Origin: Clostridium sp.
GTDB taxonomy: Bacteria > Bacillota > Clostridia > Clostridiales > Clostridiaceae
Assembly (NCBI RefSeq): GCF_026168755.1
Contig: NZ_JAPFDR010000009.1
Location: 1 to 64,000, forward strand
DNA length: 64,000 bases
Reading direction: 5' to 3'
The position numbers and the translations under genes were made by a program. The stretch's first letter is position 1. Each line of letters starts with the position of its first letter. Shown in pieces: positions 26,814 through 35,965 of the stretch. A model generated the notes under the pieces. The model was not told where the DNA came from, searched no databases, and saw only the letters and a program-made list of their open reading frames with translations.

Positions 26814-26920
26814 GCGTGTTACTGGTGATGCAGGCAAGGCTTAAATATGTATAAATTATTTTTTATCTCAAATAATAATAAGGGATAGGTTTATAATTTA
26901 TAGATATTTGAGCCTTTTTT
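26814..26920 (+). promoter_or_regulatory. GlcT-type antiterminator target (RAT) and leader terminator
   Basis: GCGTGTTACTGGTGATGCAGG followed by CAAGGC closely resembles the RNA target of GlcT in Bacillus ptsG leaders. It overlaps the left arm of a long terminator stem: AGGCTTAAATATGTATAAAT pairs with ATTTATAGATATTTGAGCC, followed by a T-run at 26914. An antiterminator of the BglG/GlcT family, active when glucose is present, should bind and allow readthrough into the PTS gene. Confidence 0.85.
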
Positions 26921-26995
26921 GTTTTTTTATAAATATTTTAGGTTCATGCTATTATCTTATAATTTTAAATTATTAGTTTTAGGAGGAATAATAAA

Positions 26996-28675
26996 ATGAT
27001 GCAATTTTTACAAAGAATCGGTAAAGCAATCATGCTTCCAATTGCAGCTCTTCCAATTGCTGGTATATTACTAGGTGTTGGTGGAGCATTGTTAGGAATA
27101 GCGGGATTAAGTAATGCACCTGCTATTTACGAACCACTAATAGCATTTGTTAATATTCCAGCTGTTACAGCTGTTTTAACTGTTATGAAAAATATAGGTG
27201 ATATAGTTTTTGGTAACTTACCTGTATTGTTCGCTGTTGGTGTTGCTGTTGGTTTAGCTAAAAAAGATAAAGGTACTGCTGCTTTAGCTTCAGTATTCGG
27301 ATTTATAGTAATGAACCAAGTTGTTTCTACCCTTTTAGCTTTAGGTGCTACTCAATTAGGAGTTCTTACTCCAGATGCAGTTGGGGACTATGGAACTTAT
27401 GTAACTACTAACTTAGGTATATTTACATTAAATATGTCTGTATTTGGTGGTATTATAACTGGTATAGTTACTGCATTATTACACAATAGATTTTGTACAA
27501 TTCAATTACCACCAGTTATTGGATTCTTCTCAGGAGCCAGATTTGTTCCAATAATAACTTCACTTACAATGGCTTTAGTTGGTGCATTACTTGCATTTGC
27601 ATGGCCAGTTGTTCAAGATGGTATTGGTATGTTATCTACATTTGTTAAAAATGCTGGAGCTTTAGGTACTTTCTTATATGGTCTTATTGAAAGAGCTTTA
27701 ATTCCATTTGGATTACACCATGTATTCTATACTCCATTCTGGTATGGATCTTTCGTTGAAGCTAATGTATTAGTTAATGGTTCAGTTCAAACAGTTGCTG
27801 GTGCAAATACTGCTTACTTCGTTCAATTATCAAGCATGACTGATTTAGTTGGCGCTTCTGCTTCAACTATGAGTGAAATTGTTAGTGGAACAACTAGATT
27901 CATGGCTGGTAAATTCCCATTAATGATGTTTGGTCTACCTGGTGCTGCACTTGCTATGTATAAAGCTGCTAATCCAAGTAAAAGAAAAGTTGTTGGTTCA
28001 TTATTAGCAACAGCTGCATTAACTTCATTCTTAACAGGTATTACTGAACCATTAGAATTTACATTCTTATTCGTTGCTCCAATATTATACGTAATTCACT
28101 GTGTATTTGCAGGTTTAGCTTATATGTTAATGGGTGTATTAAATGTATTCATAGGTATGACATTCTCTGGTGGATTCATTGATTATGCTCTATTTGGATT
28201 ACTTCCTGCAGGTGCTGGAGTTCCAACTAAATGGTTAACAGTTATTCTTGTTGGTATTGTATACTTTGTAGTTTACTACTTCGTATTCTATTTCATGATT
28301 ACTAAATTAAACTTAAAAACTCCTGGTAGAGATGAAAATGAAGAAGAAACTAAACTTTACACTAAAGCTGACTTCCAAAACTCTAAAGGTGGTGCTACAG
28401 AATCTGCTGCTCCAAAGACTGCTGGTAAAGGTGAAATAGCTGAAAAAGCTCCTTTAGTATTAGCTGCTTTAGGTGGAGAAGAAAACATAGTATCTGTTGA
28501 TGCTTGTATCACAAGATTAAGAGTTGAAGTAAAAGATAAAGCAAATGTTAACAAGGACGAATTAAAGAACCTTGGTGCTGCTGGTGTTGTTGAAGTTGGT
28601 AACGGAATTCAAGCAATATTCGGTGCAAAAGCAGATGGTTACAAAAATGCTATAAACGAAATTCTTGGTGAATAA
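26996..28675 (+). CDS. PTS glucose/maltose-family transporter, EIICB
   Basis: A 559-aa phosphotransferase system permease. Domain IIC spans about residues 1-430 with eight to ten membrane segments; it starts LQRIGKAIMLPIAALPIAGILLGVGGAL and contains the conserved ITEPLEFTFLF. A linker leads to domain IIB (about 480-559), with the phosphorylated cysteine in VDACITRLRVEV. There is no IIA domain, so a separate IIA must donate phosphate. The RAT leader fits a glucose permease (PtsG type); N-acetylglucosamine or another hexose is possible. ATG follows AGGAGG by nine bases. It is monocistronic. Confidence 0.9.
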   Translation: MMQFLQRIGKAIMLPIAALPIAGILLGVGGALLGIAGLSNAPAIYEPLIAFVNIPAVTAVLTVMKNIGDIVFGNLPVLFAVGVAVGLAKKDKGTAALASVFGFIVMNQVVSTLLALGATQLGVLTPDAVGDYGTYVTTNLGIFTLNMSVFGGIITGIVTALLHNRFCTIQLPPVIGFFSGARFVPIITSLTMALVGALLAFAWPVVQDGIGMLSTFVKNAGALGTFLYGLIERALIPFGLHHVFYTPFWYGSFVEANVLVNGSVQTVAGANTAYFVQLSSMTDLVGASASTMSEIVSGTTRFMAGKFPLMMFGLPGAALAMYKAANPSKRKVVGSLLATAALTSFLTGITEPLEFTFLFVAPILYVIHCVFAGLAYMLMGVLNVFIGMTFSGGFIDYALFGLLPAGAGVPTKWLTVILVGIVYFVVYYFVFYFMITKLNLKTPGRDENEEETKLYTKADFQNSKGGATESAAPKTAGKGEIAEKAPLVLAALGGEENIVSVDACITRLRVEVKDKANVNKDELKNLGAAGVVEVGNGIQAIFGAKADGYKNAINEILGE

Positions 28676-28716
28676 TTTTATTATAAAATTTGATGTATTT
28701 AAAATATTAGAGTTAG

Positions 28717-28742
28717 AAAAGTGGCCTAAGGCCACTTTTTTA
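28717..28742 (+). terminator. Intrinsic terminator after the PTS gene
   Basis: AAAAGTGGCC and GGCCACTTTT pair around TAA and run into T residues on the + strand. Confidence 0.92.
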
Positions 28743-28845
28743 GTTCATATATTTAATTATTTTAATCCATTAAAACTATTTATACATATACTCTTGTCAT
28801 AGGTAAGTTATTGCTATCCACTCTTCTAAGTTTATAAAATAAATT

Positions 28846-28917
28846 AACCATTGTTATTAATTTATATTTATGGCGCTATATGAGAATTTAATAAATATAT
28901 AATTAATAACAATGGTT
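28846..28917. repeat. Large AT-rich inverted repeat between converging genes
   Basis: AACCATTGTTATTAATTTAT and its near-perfect complement ATAAATATATAATTAATAACAATGGTT enclose about 20 bases containing TGGCGC. Arms are about 26 bases with one or two mismatches. It lies past the radical SAM stop and could act as a terminator or processing structure; no long T-run follows. Confidence 0.65.
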
Positions 28918-28985
28918 TAAAGCTTTATAAGCTTCTATATTAAATTATTCCAATATTTATAAATTATATTCAATAATACATTAAT

Positions 28986-30404
28986 TTACTGATTATTAAT
29001 TTTATTTTTTATTAATTCTTGCTCTTTTTTATTTTGCTTTTCTTCCTTATTATGTTGTTTTTTGTCTAGGTTCTCTTCCCATAATGGTTCTGCTCTTTTC
29101 GCCCAAGTTAATCCATAGTTAATAGTCTTCTTACATAAATCATCCACATCCTCTGGATCTATATATTCTGTAGATTTTGCCCCTGAATTTTTAACCATTT
29201 CTGCAATCTTAGGTGCATTATCCAATATTGGACATGGTCTAAATTGATTTTCATTAAATGGTTGATTCTTTTGATACTCCATAAATAATGGTTGTCCTAA
29301 AGCTTCTATTAAAGATACATCTTTAATGTTTGCATTTGAATAATGGCAGAATACACATGGTTCTACATCTCCATTTGCATTAATATGACAGTACCTTCTT
29401 CCTCCAGCAACACAACCTCCAACATATTCAGCATCATGCCAGAAGTCCATATTAAATATAGATTTTGTACTACGCCAAGCCCTAATAGTTCTATATAATT
29501 TTTCTCTTTGATCTGGATTTGCCATTAATGATGTATCTGTATTGCATCCTATTGGCATAAATGTGAAATACCAAGAGAAATATGCTCCCTTATCTATCAT
29601 TAAATCTATAAATTCTTCAGATAAAACGCTATCACAATTAGCTGTAGTAAAACAAGTTGAGAATCCAAATGGAATTTTATTAGATTTCATAAGATCCATA
29701 GCTCTCATAATATCTTTCCAAGAACCATCCCCCCTTCTTCCATCTGTTGCATCACCAAATCCTTCAACACTTATAGTTGGTACTAAATTCCCTGCTTCAA
29801 TTAAATCATCACAAAACTTTTGATCTATTAATGTTCCATTTGTAAATAACATAAATACACAATCATTATGTTTTTTAGTTAACTTCAATATGTCATTCTT
29901 TCTAACTAATGGTTCTCCACCCGTCATTATATAAAAGTAAATTCCTAACTCTTTTCCTTCAGTGAATAACTTATCTAATTTATCGTAACTTAAATTTAAT
30001 GATTTATTATAATCAGCTGCCCAACAACCTATACAATGCTTATTGCAAGCTGTAGTTGGGTCTACAAGGATTGTGAATGGTATTTCATGACCATACTTAT
30101 CTTTATTTTTTTGTATTTCAGTCCAGCCTCTAATAGATGCATTCAATAAGAAGTTCGTAAATACAGTTTGAACAATATTAGGATGAACGTTATTAATTAT
30201 ATTACACATTAACTTAGTCCAATTATTTTCTGGATCTTTTAAATATTCATCTATAATATCATATTGATCCACATATATTTTTTCCGTATCAAACTTTCTT
30301 AGCCATCCCATAATCTTTGGTAAATTATTCTCTGGATCTTTTTTTAAGTATTCTAAAACTTGTTTTAAAGCAAACTGTTGAATTTTATACTTTGGACTTA
30401 ACAT
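28986..30404 (-). CDS. Radical SAM protein with SPASM-like cysteine-rich C-terminus
   Basis: A 472-aa iron-sulfur enzyme. After about 130 N-terminal residues, the radical SAM cluster motif is TTACNKHCIGCWA (CxxxCxxC). GGEPLVRKNDIL is the SAM-binding GGE motif, and FSTCFTT and SVEGFG follow. The C-terminal part contains further cysteines (VGGCVAGGRRYCHI, VEPCVFCHYS, FRPCPILD), suggesting one or two auxiliary clusters as in SPASM proteins. The tail is very lysine- and glutamine-rich. No peptide substrate gene is visible beside it. The start ATG follows GGGGAGCG. The reaction is unknown. Confidence 0.85.
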   Translation of the reverse strand: MLSPKYKIQQFALKQVLEYLKKDPENNLPKIMGWLRKFDTEKIYVDQYDIIDEYLKDPENNWTKLMCNIINNVHPNIVQTVFTNFLLNASIRGWTEIQKNKDKYGHEIPFTILVDPTTACNKHCIGCWAADYNKSLNLSYDKLDKLFTEGKELGIYFYIMTGGEPLVRKNDILKLTKKHNDCVFMLFTNGTLIDQKFCDDLIEAGNLVPTISVEGFGDATDGRRGDGSWKDIMRAMDLMKSNKIPFGFSTCFTTANCDSVLSEEFIDLMIDKGAYFSWYFTFMPIGCNTDTSLMANPDQREKLYRTIRAWRSTKSIFNMDFWHDAEYVGGCVAGGRRYCHINANGDVEPCVFCHYSNANIKDVSLIEALGQPLFMEYQKNQPFNENQFRPCPILDNAPKIAEMVKNSGAKSTEYIDPEDVDDLCKKTINYGLTWAKRAEPLWEENLDKKQHNKEEKQNKKEQELIKNKINNQ

Positions 30405-30585
30405 TTATATATCGCTCCCCTTCAAATAACATTAAAATAATTACTCTAATGATAATCCAAGTGATACTATAAGCACTTTATATAAATTTATTCATCTATT
30501 TTTATTCTATTAATATAACTTTAGTAATTAAATTGTCTTTTTATTCTTTATAATTGATTTAATAATATTATTTTAAAATAAAAAA

Positions 30586-30624
30586 ACACAATATATATTA
30601 ACTTATTAATAATATATATTGTGT
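30586..30624 (-). terminator. Intrinsic terminator downstream of rlmD
   Basis: ACACAATATATATTA and TAATATATATTGTGT form a stem with a short AT loop, and seven T follow on the minus strand. It lies 180 bases after the rlmD stop. The rest of the 30405-30803 gap is AT-rich, with no gene recognised. Confidence 0.8.
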
Positions 30625-30803
30625 AAAAGCTCCTGTTTTACTATTAATTTATTAAATCATGTTAAAACTTTCTTGTGATTTTGTATGCATATCTTCTTTT
30701 TTATTATTCATAATTCATATACAATTGTTTTATACCAAAGCTATTAATTAAATATTGATTTTATATACCTTGCATAGAACGTGCTAAATACTTATCTTCG
30801 TCA

Positions 30804-32174
30804 CTATCGTTCCTTGATAAGTAAAGCTACGTTCTCAATATGCGCAGTTTGTGGGAACATATCTACTGGTTGTACTTCTAGTGTTTTATATCCATTTTCC
30901 TCTAAAATAGCTAGGTCTCTAGCTAGGGTACTTGGATCACAACTTACATATACAATTCTCTCAGCATCAATATTAGTTATAGCATTTAATAACTTAACAT
31001 CGCAGCCTTTTCTTGGTGGATCTACAACAACTACATCAGCTTTTACACCTTTATTTATTAAATCTGGTATAACAACTTCTGATTCTCCAACAAAGAATTC
31101 AACATTTTCAACGTTGTTTTCCTTAGCATTTATATTTGCATTTTCAATAGCTTGTGGAATTATTTCTACACCATAAACCTTCTTTGCTTTTTGTGATAAG
31201 AATAAAGTTATTGTTCCAGTTCCACAATATGCATCAAATACAGTTTCATCCCCTGTTAATTTAGCATATTCCAAAGCTTTACCATATAAAACTTCAGTTT
31301 GAGTAGGATTAACTTGGAAGAATGATAATGGAGATATATTAAACTTGAAATCACCTATATAATCACTTATAGTAGGTTCCCCCCATAAAGTTATACATTC
31401 TTGCCCTAATATCACATTTGTTGGTTTAGAATTAACATTTTGAACGATACTCTTTATTCCTGGTATATTATTAACTAGTAATTCTACAAACTCATCTTTA
31501 TTCGGTAGTTTACTTCCATTAGTGACTAGAACAACCATTACCTCATTAGTGGTAAATCCACGTCTAATCATTATGTGTCTAAGAATTCCAGTTTCATCAT
31601 AGTTTCCATCAATATTATATGGCTTTATATTATTCTTTTTTATCCATTGTCTTGTTAACTCAACAACCTTATCAGCCACTCCCTCTTGAATTAAACAAGT
31701 TTCCATATCTATTATTTCATGACTTCTTGGTGCAAAGAAGCCTATTTTCAACTCTCCATTTATCATACCTATAGGTAATTGAACTTTATTTCTATATCTC
31801 CAAGGCTCTTCCATACCTAATGGAAATTTAACTATGCTATCATCTAATTTTCCTATTTTAGTTATACAATCTTTTACTCTTTCAAATTTAAAATTTAATT
31901 GTTCCTTATATGTAGAGTGCTGTAGTTTGCATCCACCACACCTTTTATTTATATTACACTTTGCTTCACATCTTTCATTTGATGCTTCTAATACATCAAT
32001 TAACTTAGCATAAGCAAAATTCTTTTTAGATTTTACTATTCTCGCTTTAACTTTTTCACCTTTTAATGCACCTTCTATAAATATAGGAAATGTTTCATTA
32101 ATTTTAGCTATCCCTTCTCCTTCGTATCCTTGAGAAATAATATCAAGTATATATTCCTTATTTTTTTCTATCAA
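30804..32174 (-). CDS. rlmD: 23S rRNA (uracil-5-)-methyltransferase, RlmD/RumA family
   Basis: A 456-aa SAM-dependent RNA methyltransferase that makes 5-methyluridine in 23S rRNA (U1939 or U747 type). An N-terminal TRAM domain ([13 protein letters not shown]...GEKVKARIV) precedes an iron-sulfur cysteine set ([18 protein letters not shown]). The SAM motif is [15 protein letters not shown]. The catalytic cysteine is in [13 protein letters not shown], with DPPRKGCD before it. The track start is GTG at 32183, but AGGTG lies five bases before a TTG at 32174, so I prefer the latter. Firmicute members may be RlmCD with dual specificity. Confidence 0.92.
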   Translation of the reverse strand: MIEKNKEYILDIISQGYEGEGIAKINETFPIFIEGALKGEKVKARIVKSKKNFAYAKLIDVLEASNERCEAKCNINKRCGGCKLQHSTYKEQLNFKFERVKDCITKIGKLDDSIVKFPLGMEEPWRYRNKVQLPIGMINGELKIGFFAPRSHEIIDMETCLIQEGVADKVVELTRQWIKKNNIKPYNIDGNYDETGILRHIMIRRGFTTNEVMVVLVTNGSKLPNKDEFVELLVNNIPGIKSIVQNVNSKPTNVILGQECITLWGEPTISDYIGDFKFNISPLSFFQVNPTQTEVLYGKALEYAKLTGDETVFDAYCGTGTITLFLSQKAKKVYGVEIIPQAIENANINAKENNVENVEFFVGESEVVIPDLINKGVKADVVVVDPPRKGCDVKLLNAITNIDAERIVYVSCDPSTLARDLAILEENGYKTLEVQPVDMFPQTAHIENVALLIKER

Positions 32175-32525
32175 ATCTATCACCTATCAATCTTTTTATG
32201 TTATTCTAACAAACTATTAATATTATATACCAAAGTACTAATCTAATAAACATGCCATATCTTTTTCGATAAAAAAAGTCACAGATATAGGTGTTATACT
32301 CAAATTATTTATCAATATTGGTCTTTCCTTTTTTCTTATCTTACAGAATTTTATAACAATAAATAATCACTTCTTTATAAATTTTCCCCATATTACTTTT
32401 TATCATTTCTGAAAAGAAACATTGGAAGAAAAATTATTTCCAATATTTTTTTAAAATGCTCTGTGTTTTTCAGAACAAACGAAATTGAATTCTATTCTTG
32501 TATCTTCATAAATTGTTAGTAATTA

Positions 32526-32908
32526 CAATTGCTTTTTTCTTCGTATCCACCAGAAATCTGTCACATAAGCTTTTCGCCTCAGCTGAACAATCCATACAAT
32601 TCAAATCTGTAGCAGTTTTATAATCTAATTAACTTTCATGCAATTATAAAACTGTGATTCTGAAGGCGTGTAACCTATTTTGCTCAAAACCTTATTATTG
32701 TTTTTTGTAGCATCATTTCAAAAAATAAGGGCCTTCCCCACTGTTGGCTTAATTATACCAATCAGAACTCTGATCGTTGTAGACATTCCCAAACAATTAA
32801 GGCCTATAAAACCCCAAATGCCACTTTTGATTGTTTTCAAATTTAAATCAACATACCTCTTACTTTACCATACTATTTCGTTAGGTTGTTAGTTTCTATT
32901 GCATACAT
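32526..32908 (-). pseudogene. Decayed ABC transporter ATPase, N-terminal remnant
   Basis: On the minus strand an ATG at 32908, after TGAGGACGAC, opens MYAIETNNLTK. Then a stop, shifted frames and degraded motifs follow: YGKVRG, TIKSGIWGFIGLN, a ruined Walker A (CLGMSTTIRVL for GAGKSTTIRVL), IGIIKPTVGKALIF, NDATKNNNKVLSKIGYTPSES, and in another frame DCSAEAKSLCDRFLVDTKKK. This order is that of ABC-2 type export ATPases up to just before the signature motif; the rest is gone. The surrounding 32175-33025 region shows no intact gene, only a weak + strand hairpin near 32422-32450. The 70-aa track ORF here is a shadow. Confidence 0.8.
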
Positions 32909-33025
32909 TTGTCGTCCTCAACTCTACACATCAATTCTACGACACCACTACTGCATTCACACTCTGAATCTATACGCAAAAATATAATTACTATAAAAAA
33001 TAAAAAGATATCCTTCCTAATATCA

Positions 33026-34087
33026 TTATAAATCTAAATAGTAATCACCATCTTTTATTTTCCCATTTCTTCGAAGAATATAGTCGAAGAATAAGGATAA
33101 AGTAATCGGCATAGCAAAATGCAGCAACAGAACCCCAAATACTGTAATGGTATTTAGCCCCATATCAGTAAAAGTAAAAATCTGTCCTACAAACCCACAT
33201 GTACCCATACCTGCTCCGGCAGGTGTATTCGTCATTTTAAAAATACATGTCCCTATAGGTGCAATAATTGCAGATGATAATATGGTTGGCAATAATATCC
33301 AAGGATTCTTAATAATATTAGGCATCTGAAACATTGATGATCCCAGTCCCATTGCCATGACCCCACTCATTTTGCAGTCTCTATAGCTGATTGTTGCAAA
33401 ACCAACCATTTGCACACAGCATCCAATTGCTGCCGCACCTGCAGATATTCCTGATAATTTTAACATAATGCATAGAGCTGTACTTGATAATGGGGAAGTT
33501 AAAACCAATCCTAAAATAATTGAAACAATAATACCCATAAAGAATGGCTGCAGTTCTGTAGCCTCCATAATAACTGTGCCTATGCCTGTCATTAGTGCCT
33601 TAGCCAAAGGTCCTGCAAAAGTTGCAGCAATACTTCCTACTAAAAGGGTAACTCCAGGTGTTACCAAAATATCTACCTTGGTTTCTTTAAAAACCATTTT
33701 ACCAAACTCGGCACCAATCAGAGCTGATATTAAAGCCGCAGCTTCACCACCAACATTTGCTCCCAAAGCACCTGTAGCTATGCTTGTAAATAAAACTAAT
33801 GGTGGAGCTTCCAGTGCCCATGCCACAGCAACTCCAATAGCTGGTCCAACCAGTTTCATCGCTAATGCACCAATATCAACAAGATATATAAAAACATCAT
33901 GTTTTCCTAGCAAAGCCTGCCCCTGCTCGCCAATTGTTTTAAAAATCAATCCAATTATTAATGAAGCAAACACAGCCTGTGCCATTTGAGATAAAACATC
34001 TAATAAATACCGTTGTGGTGTAATTACAATATTTTTTCTCTCTAAAAATCCTGAAATTCTCTTCCCTTGTTCACTGAATTTTCCCAT
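33026..34087 (-). CDS. PfoR-like membrane protein (PTS EIIC-type fold, PTS_EIIC_2)
   Basis: A 353-aa polytopic membrane protein of about nine or ten segments with glycine- and alanine-rich loops: GPAIGVAVAWALEAPPLVLFTS, ATGALGANVGGEAAALISALIG, LTSPLSSTALC, NTPAGAGMGTCGFVGQI. It fits the PfoR/COG3641 group, first named from Clostridium perfringens beside the perfringolysin gene but resembling sugar PTS IIC proteins without partner domains. I use ATG at 34087; the upstream TTG in the track lies inside the GGAGG site. A MerR-type regulator gene lies directly upstream in the same orientation. Composition is somewhat richer in G and C than the neighbours, which suggests acquisition. Confidence 0.82.
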   Translation of the reverse strand: MGKFSEQGKRISGFLERKNIVITPQRYLLDVLSQMAQAVFASLIIGLIFKTIGEQGQALLGKHDVFIYLVDIGALAMKLVGPAIGVAVAWALEAPPLVLFTSIATGALGANVGGEAAALISALIGAEFGKMVFKETKVDILVTPGVTLLVGSIAATFAGPLAKALMTGIGTVIMEATELQPFFMGIIVSIILGLVLTSPLSSTALCIMLKLSGISAGAAAIGCCVQMVGFATISYRDCKMSGVMAMGLGSSMFQMPNIIKNPWILLPTILSSAIIAPIGTCIFKMTNTPAGAGMGTCGFVGQIFTFTDMGLNTITVFGVLLLHFAMPITLSLFFDYILRRNGKIKDGDYYLDL

Positions 34088-34308
34088 TATTTCTTCCTCC
34101 AATCAAAAAATCTGCAGAATAGACAGCTCCATATCCCTATCTATCCCACAGATTATTTTAAAGGATAAAACATTTCCAAGGTCAATCACAAATTTAAAGA
34201 TAATTTTTAATAGTATTATGTAGTCAGCAAAGCTGGATAATCTATATTTTTTTCAATTACCTGATTAAGATAATTATTATATTTCTAATATTTTCTTTTG
34301 TAAAACCT

Positions 34309-35127
34309 TTAAATTATTTCAGGGTTTATTTCAACAGGAATTTGAATCTCAAAATAACGGCAGAACTCCTGATTTAAATAACCTCTTCCCACCAGCATTC
34401 CACTGACAGCTCCACTAATTTTATAACCCTTGTTAAGAGCATAATTAATTGCAGTATAAAAACATTCTTTATTCAGATTTTTCAAAGACCCTACACGAAC
34501 AATTGTACATAAACAAAACTGCTCTCCATAAATAAAATTCTCTAAATTATCAGGAATATTTAATTTATCATAATACTCCTCATCAGTTGTAAATCCCCAT
34601 TTAAGACAATTCTCTTTCAGTTCTACGCAAACATCAAAATAGAAAATATAATCATCAGAAAAAATTGTTTTACCTACATTTTTATCAGCAGTTATTTTAT
34701 CAAAATTCTCACCGTAACTGGAAACAAACTCAAATACACGTTTTCTTTTTATCTTTTTCACCCAATAATTTCCAATATTATATTTAATAATTTTCTGATT
34801 TTCAATAATTTCATTTATTCGCTGACGTTTCAGCAAAAGATAATCAATTTCATTATTCAATTTATTTTGATAGATGATCATGTTTCTCATCGACCGGTTG
34901 TGAAAATCATTATAAATTGTGTCTTTGATATCCTTGATTTTGATGCCCCAACTCTTATAGTGCAAACATTCAATTAGTGAAAAAATGTCAAAAATACTGT
35001 AGATTCTGTACTTACTTTTTTCATCTCTTACAGGAGCAATCGCACCGTACTTTTCATAATATCTTATCATTTCATTTGATAGATTTAATATTTCGGATAC
35101 ATCGCCTATTTTATATTGTTCATCCAT
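34309..35127 (-). CDS. MerR family transcriptional regulator with C-terminal effector-like domain
   Basis: A 272-aa regulator. The N-terminal winged helix starts YKIGDVSEILNLSNEMIRYYEKYGAI and continues to YRIYSIFDIFSLIECLHYKSWG, the MerR pattern. A helical dimerisation region with MRNMIIYQNKLNNEIDYLLLKRQRINEI follows. The C-terminal half is probably a ligand-binding, GyrI-like fold. No metal-binding cysteine pattern is obvious. Of the two ATG codons, the second (35127) has better spacing from GGAG. It probably controls the PfoR-like gene 220 bases downstream. Confidence 0.82.
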   Translation of the reverse strand: MDEQYKIGDVSEILNLSNEMIRYYEKYGAIAPVRDEKSKYRIYSIFDIFSLIECLHYKSWGIKIKDIKDTIYNDFHNRSMRNMIIYQNKLNNEIDYLLLKRQRINEIIENQKIIKYNIGNYWVKKIKRKRVFEFVSSYGENFDKITADKNVGKTIFSDDYIFYFDVCVELKENCLKWGFTTDEEYYDKLNIPDNLENFIYGEQFCLCTIVRVGSLKNLNKECFYTAINYALNKGYKISGAVSGMLVGRGYLNQEFCRYFEIQIPVEINPEII

Positions 35128-35130
35128 CAT

Positions 35131-35633
35131 ATCTCTCCATTTATATATTTTGTAATTTATGACTAAATTGGTTTATCCAACATCACGTTAACAAAATTAT
35201 AAACCATTAGCCACTTGCTTATCCACAATCTCCAACTTTTTCCATTTATATATCTGCCAGATAAATTGGAATTTATCAATCTTTTGATACATGAATATTA
35301 TAGCATTGCCATATCGTCATTCCTTTTCTGGTTTGTAAATAATACTTTTATCCCATGATTTATCAAAAGTTCAAGCATTACTTATACAACAGGTTGTTGA
35401 CAAATCTTGTTCTAAAAAATGTAAAGTAATCAATCAAGAAAACTACCTATTGTATATTATATATAAGAAAATGCACCTCATATTTGAAGTATTAATATCA
35501 CTTAAATTGTTATTTATAGTTTTTTTATATTGAGTCGCTTTAGTTCGTAGTAAATTAACTCTTAAAATCTCTTGTTATAGTCATTAAGCATAATGTTTAT
35601 AAGAATAATCTTAATTTATATTAATTTTTATGT
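35131..35633. other. Intergenic stretch with no intact gene
   Basis: AT-rich DNA upstream of the MerR gene. It contains a single DnaA-box match (TTATCCACA at 35219-35227). On the minus strand a 28-codon frame (MLELLINHGIKVLFTNQKRN...) looks like the tail of a lost gene, but I cannot identify it. Confidence 0.4.
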
Positions 35634-35656
35634 AAAAAAAGACACCTTTCGGTGCC
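35634..35656 (-). terminator. Orphan intrinsic terminator
   Basis: GGCACC GAAA GGTGTC with TTTTTTT following on the minus strand is a textbook terminator. It lies 300 bases beyond the pyk terminator and no ORF is visible between them, so it may end a small RNA or be a backup. Confidence 0.8.
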
Positions 35657-35873
35657 AAGTAATGAAATCAGTTGCCTTTACCATTTTAATTCTTTCGAAC
35701 TATTATGATATTATCAATTATAACCTACTTTTTCAATATTAATTGTTAAGTTTTTGTTAACTTTTTATTTTTTATTATTTTTTGCTAGTCTATCTTGCAT
35801 TTTTACTGTCCTTTTCATTATCTAACGAATAATTTTATTCATTTTTGCAATTTATGACCAATATATGGGTGTG

Positions 35874-35912
35874 CCTCCGGGGATAATCCATATATTGGAT
35901 TATCCCCGGAGG
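35874..35912. repeat. 39-nt GC-rich palindrome, family copy 3 (extended to 57 bp)
   Basis: The arms are CCTCCGGGGATAATCCA and its complement. Two bases differ from other copies and the change is matched on both arms (GATAATCC/GGATTATC versus GTCAATCC/GGATTGAC), so pairing is kept. Flanks ATGGGTGTG and CACACCCAT (35865-35921) extend the palindrome to 57 bp. It follows the pyk terminator. Confidence 0.9.
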
Positions 35913-35921
35913 CACACCCAT

Positions 35922-35957
35922 AAAAAAAAGAAGTGTAATATTTACACTTCTTTTTTT
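35922..35957. terminator. Bidirectional terminator after pyk
   Basis: GAAGTGTAA and TTACACTTC pair around a three-base loop, flanked by A8 and T7, just past the pyk stop. Confidence 0.92.
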
Positions 35958-35965
35958 ATGTCAAA

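Noticed and set aside
32680-32892. 70-aa + strand ORF
   Set aside because: It is antisense to the ABC ATPase remnant, which explains the open frame.
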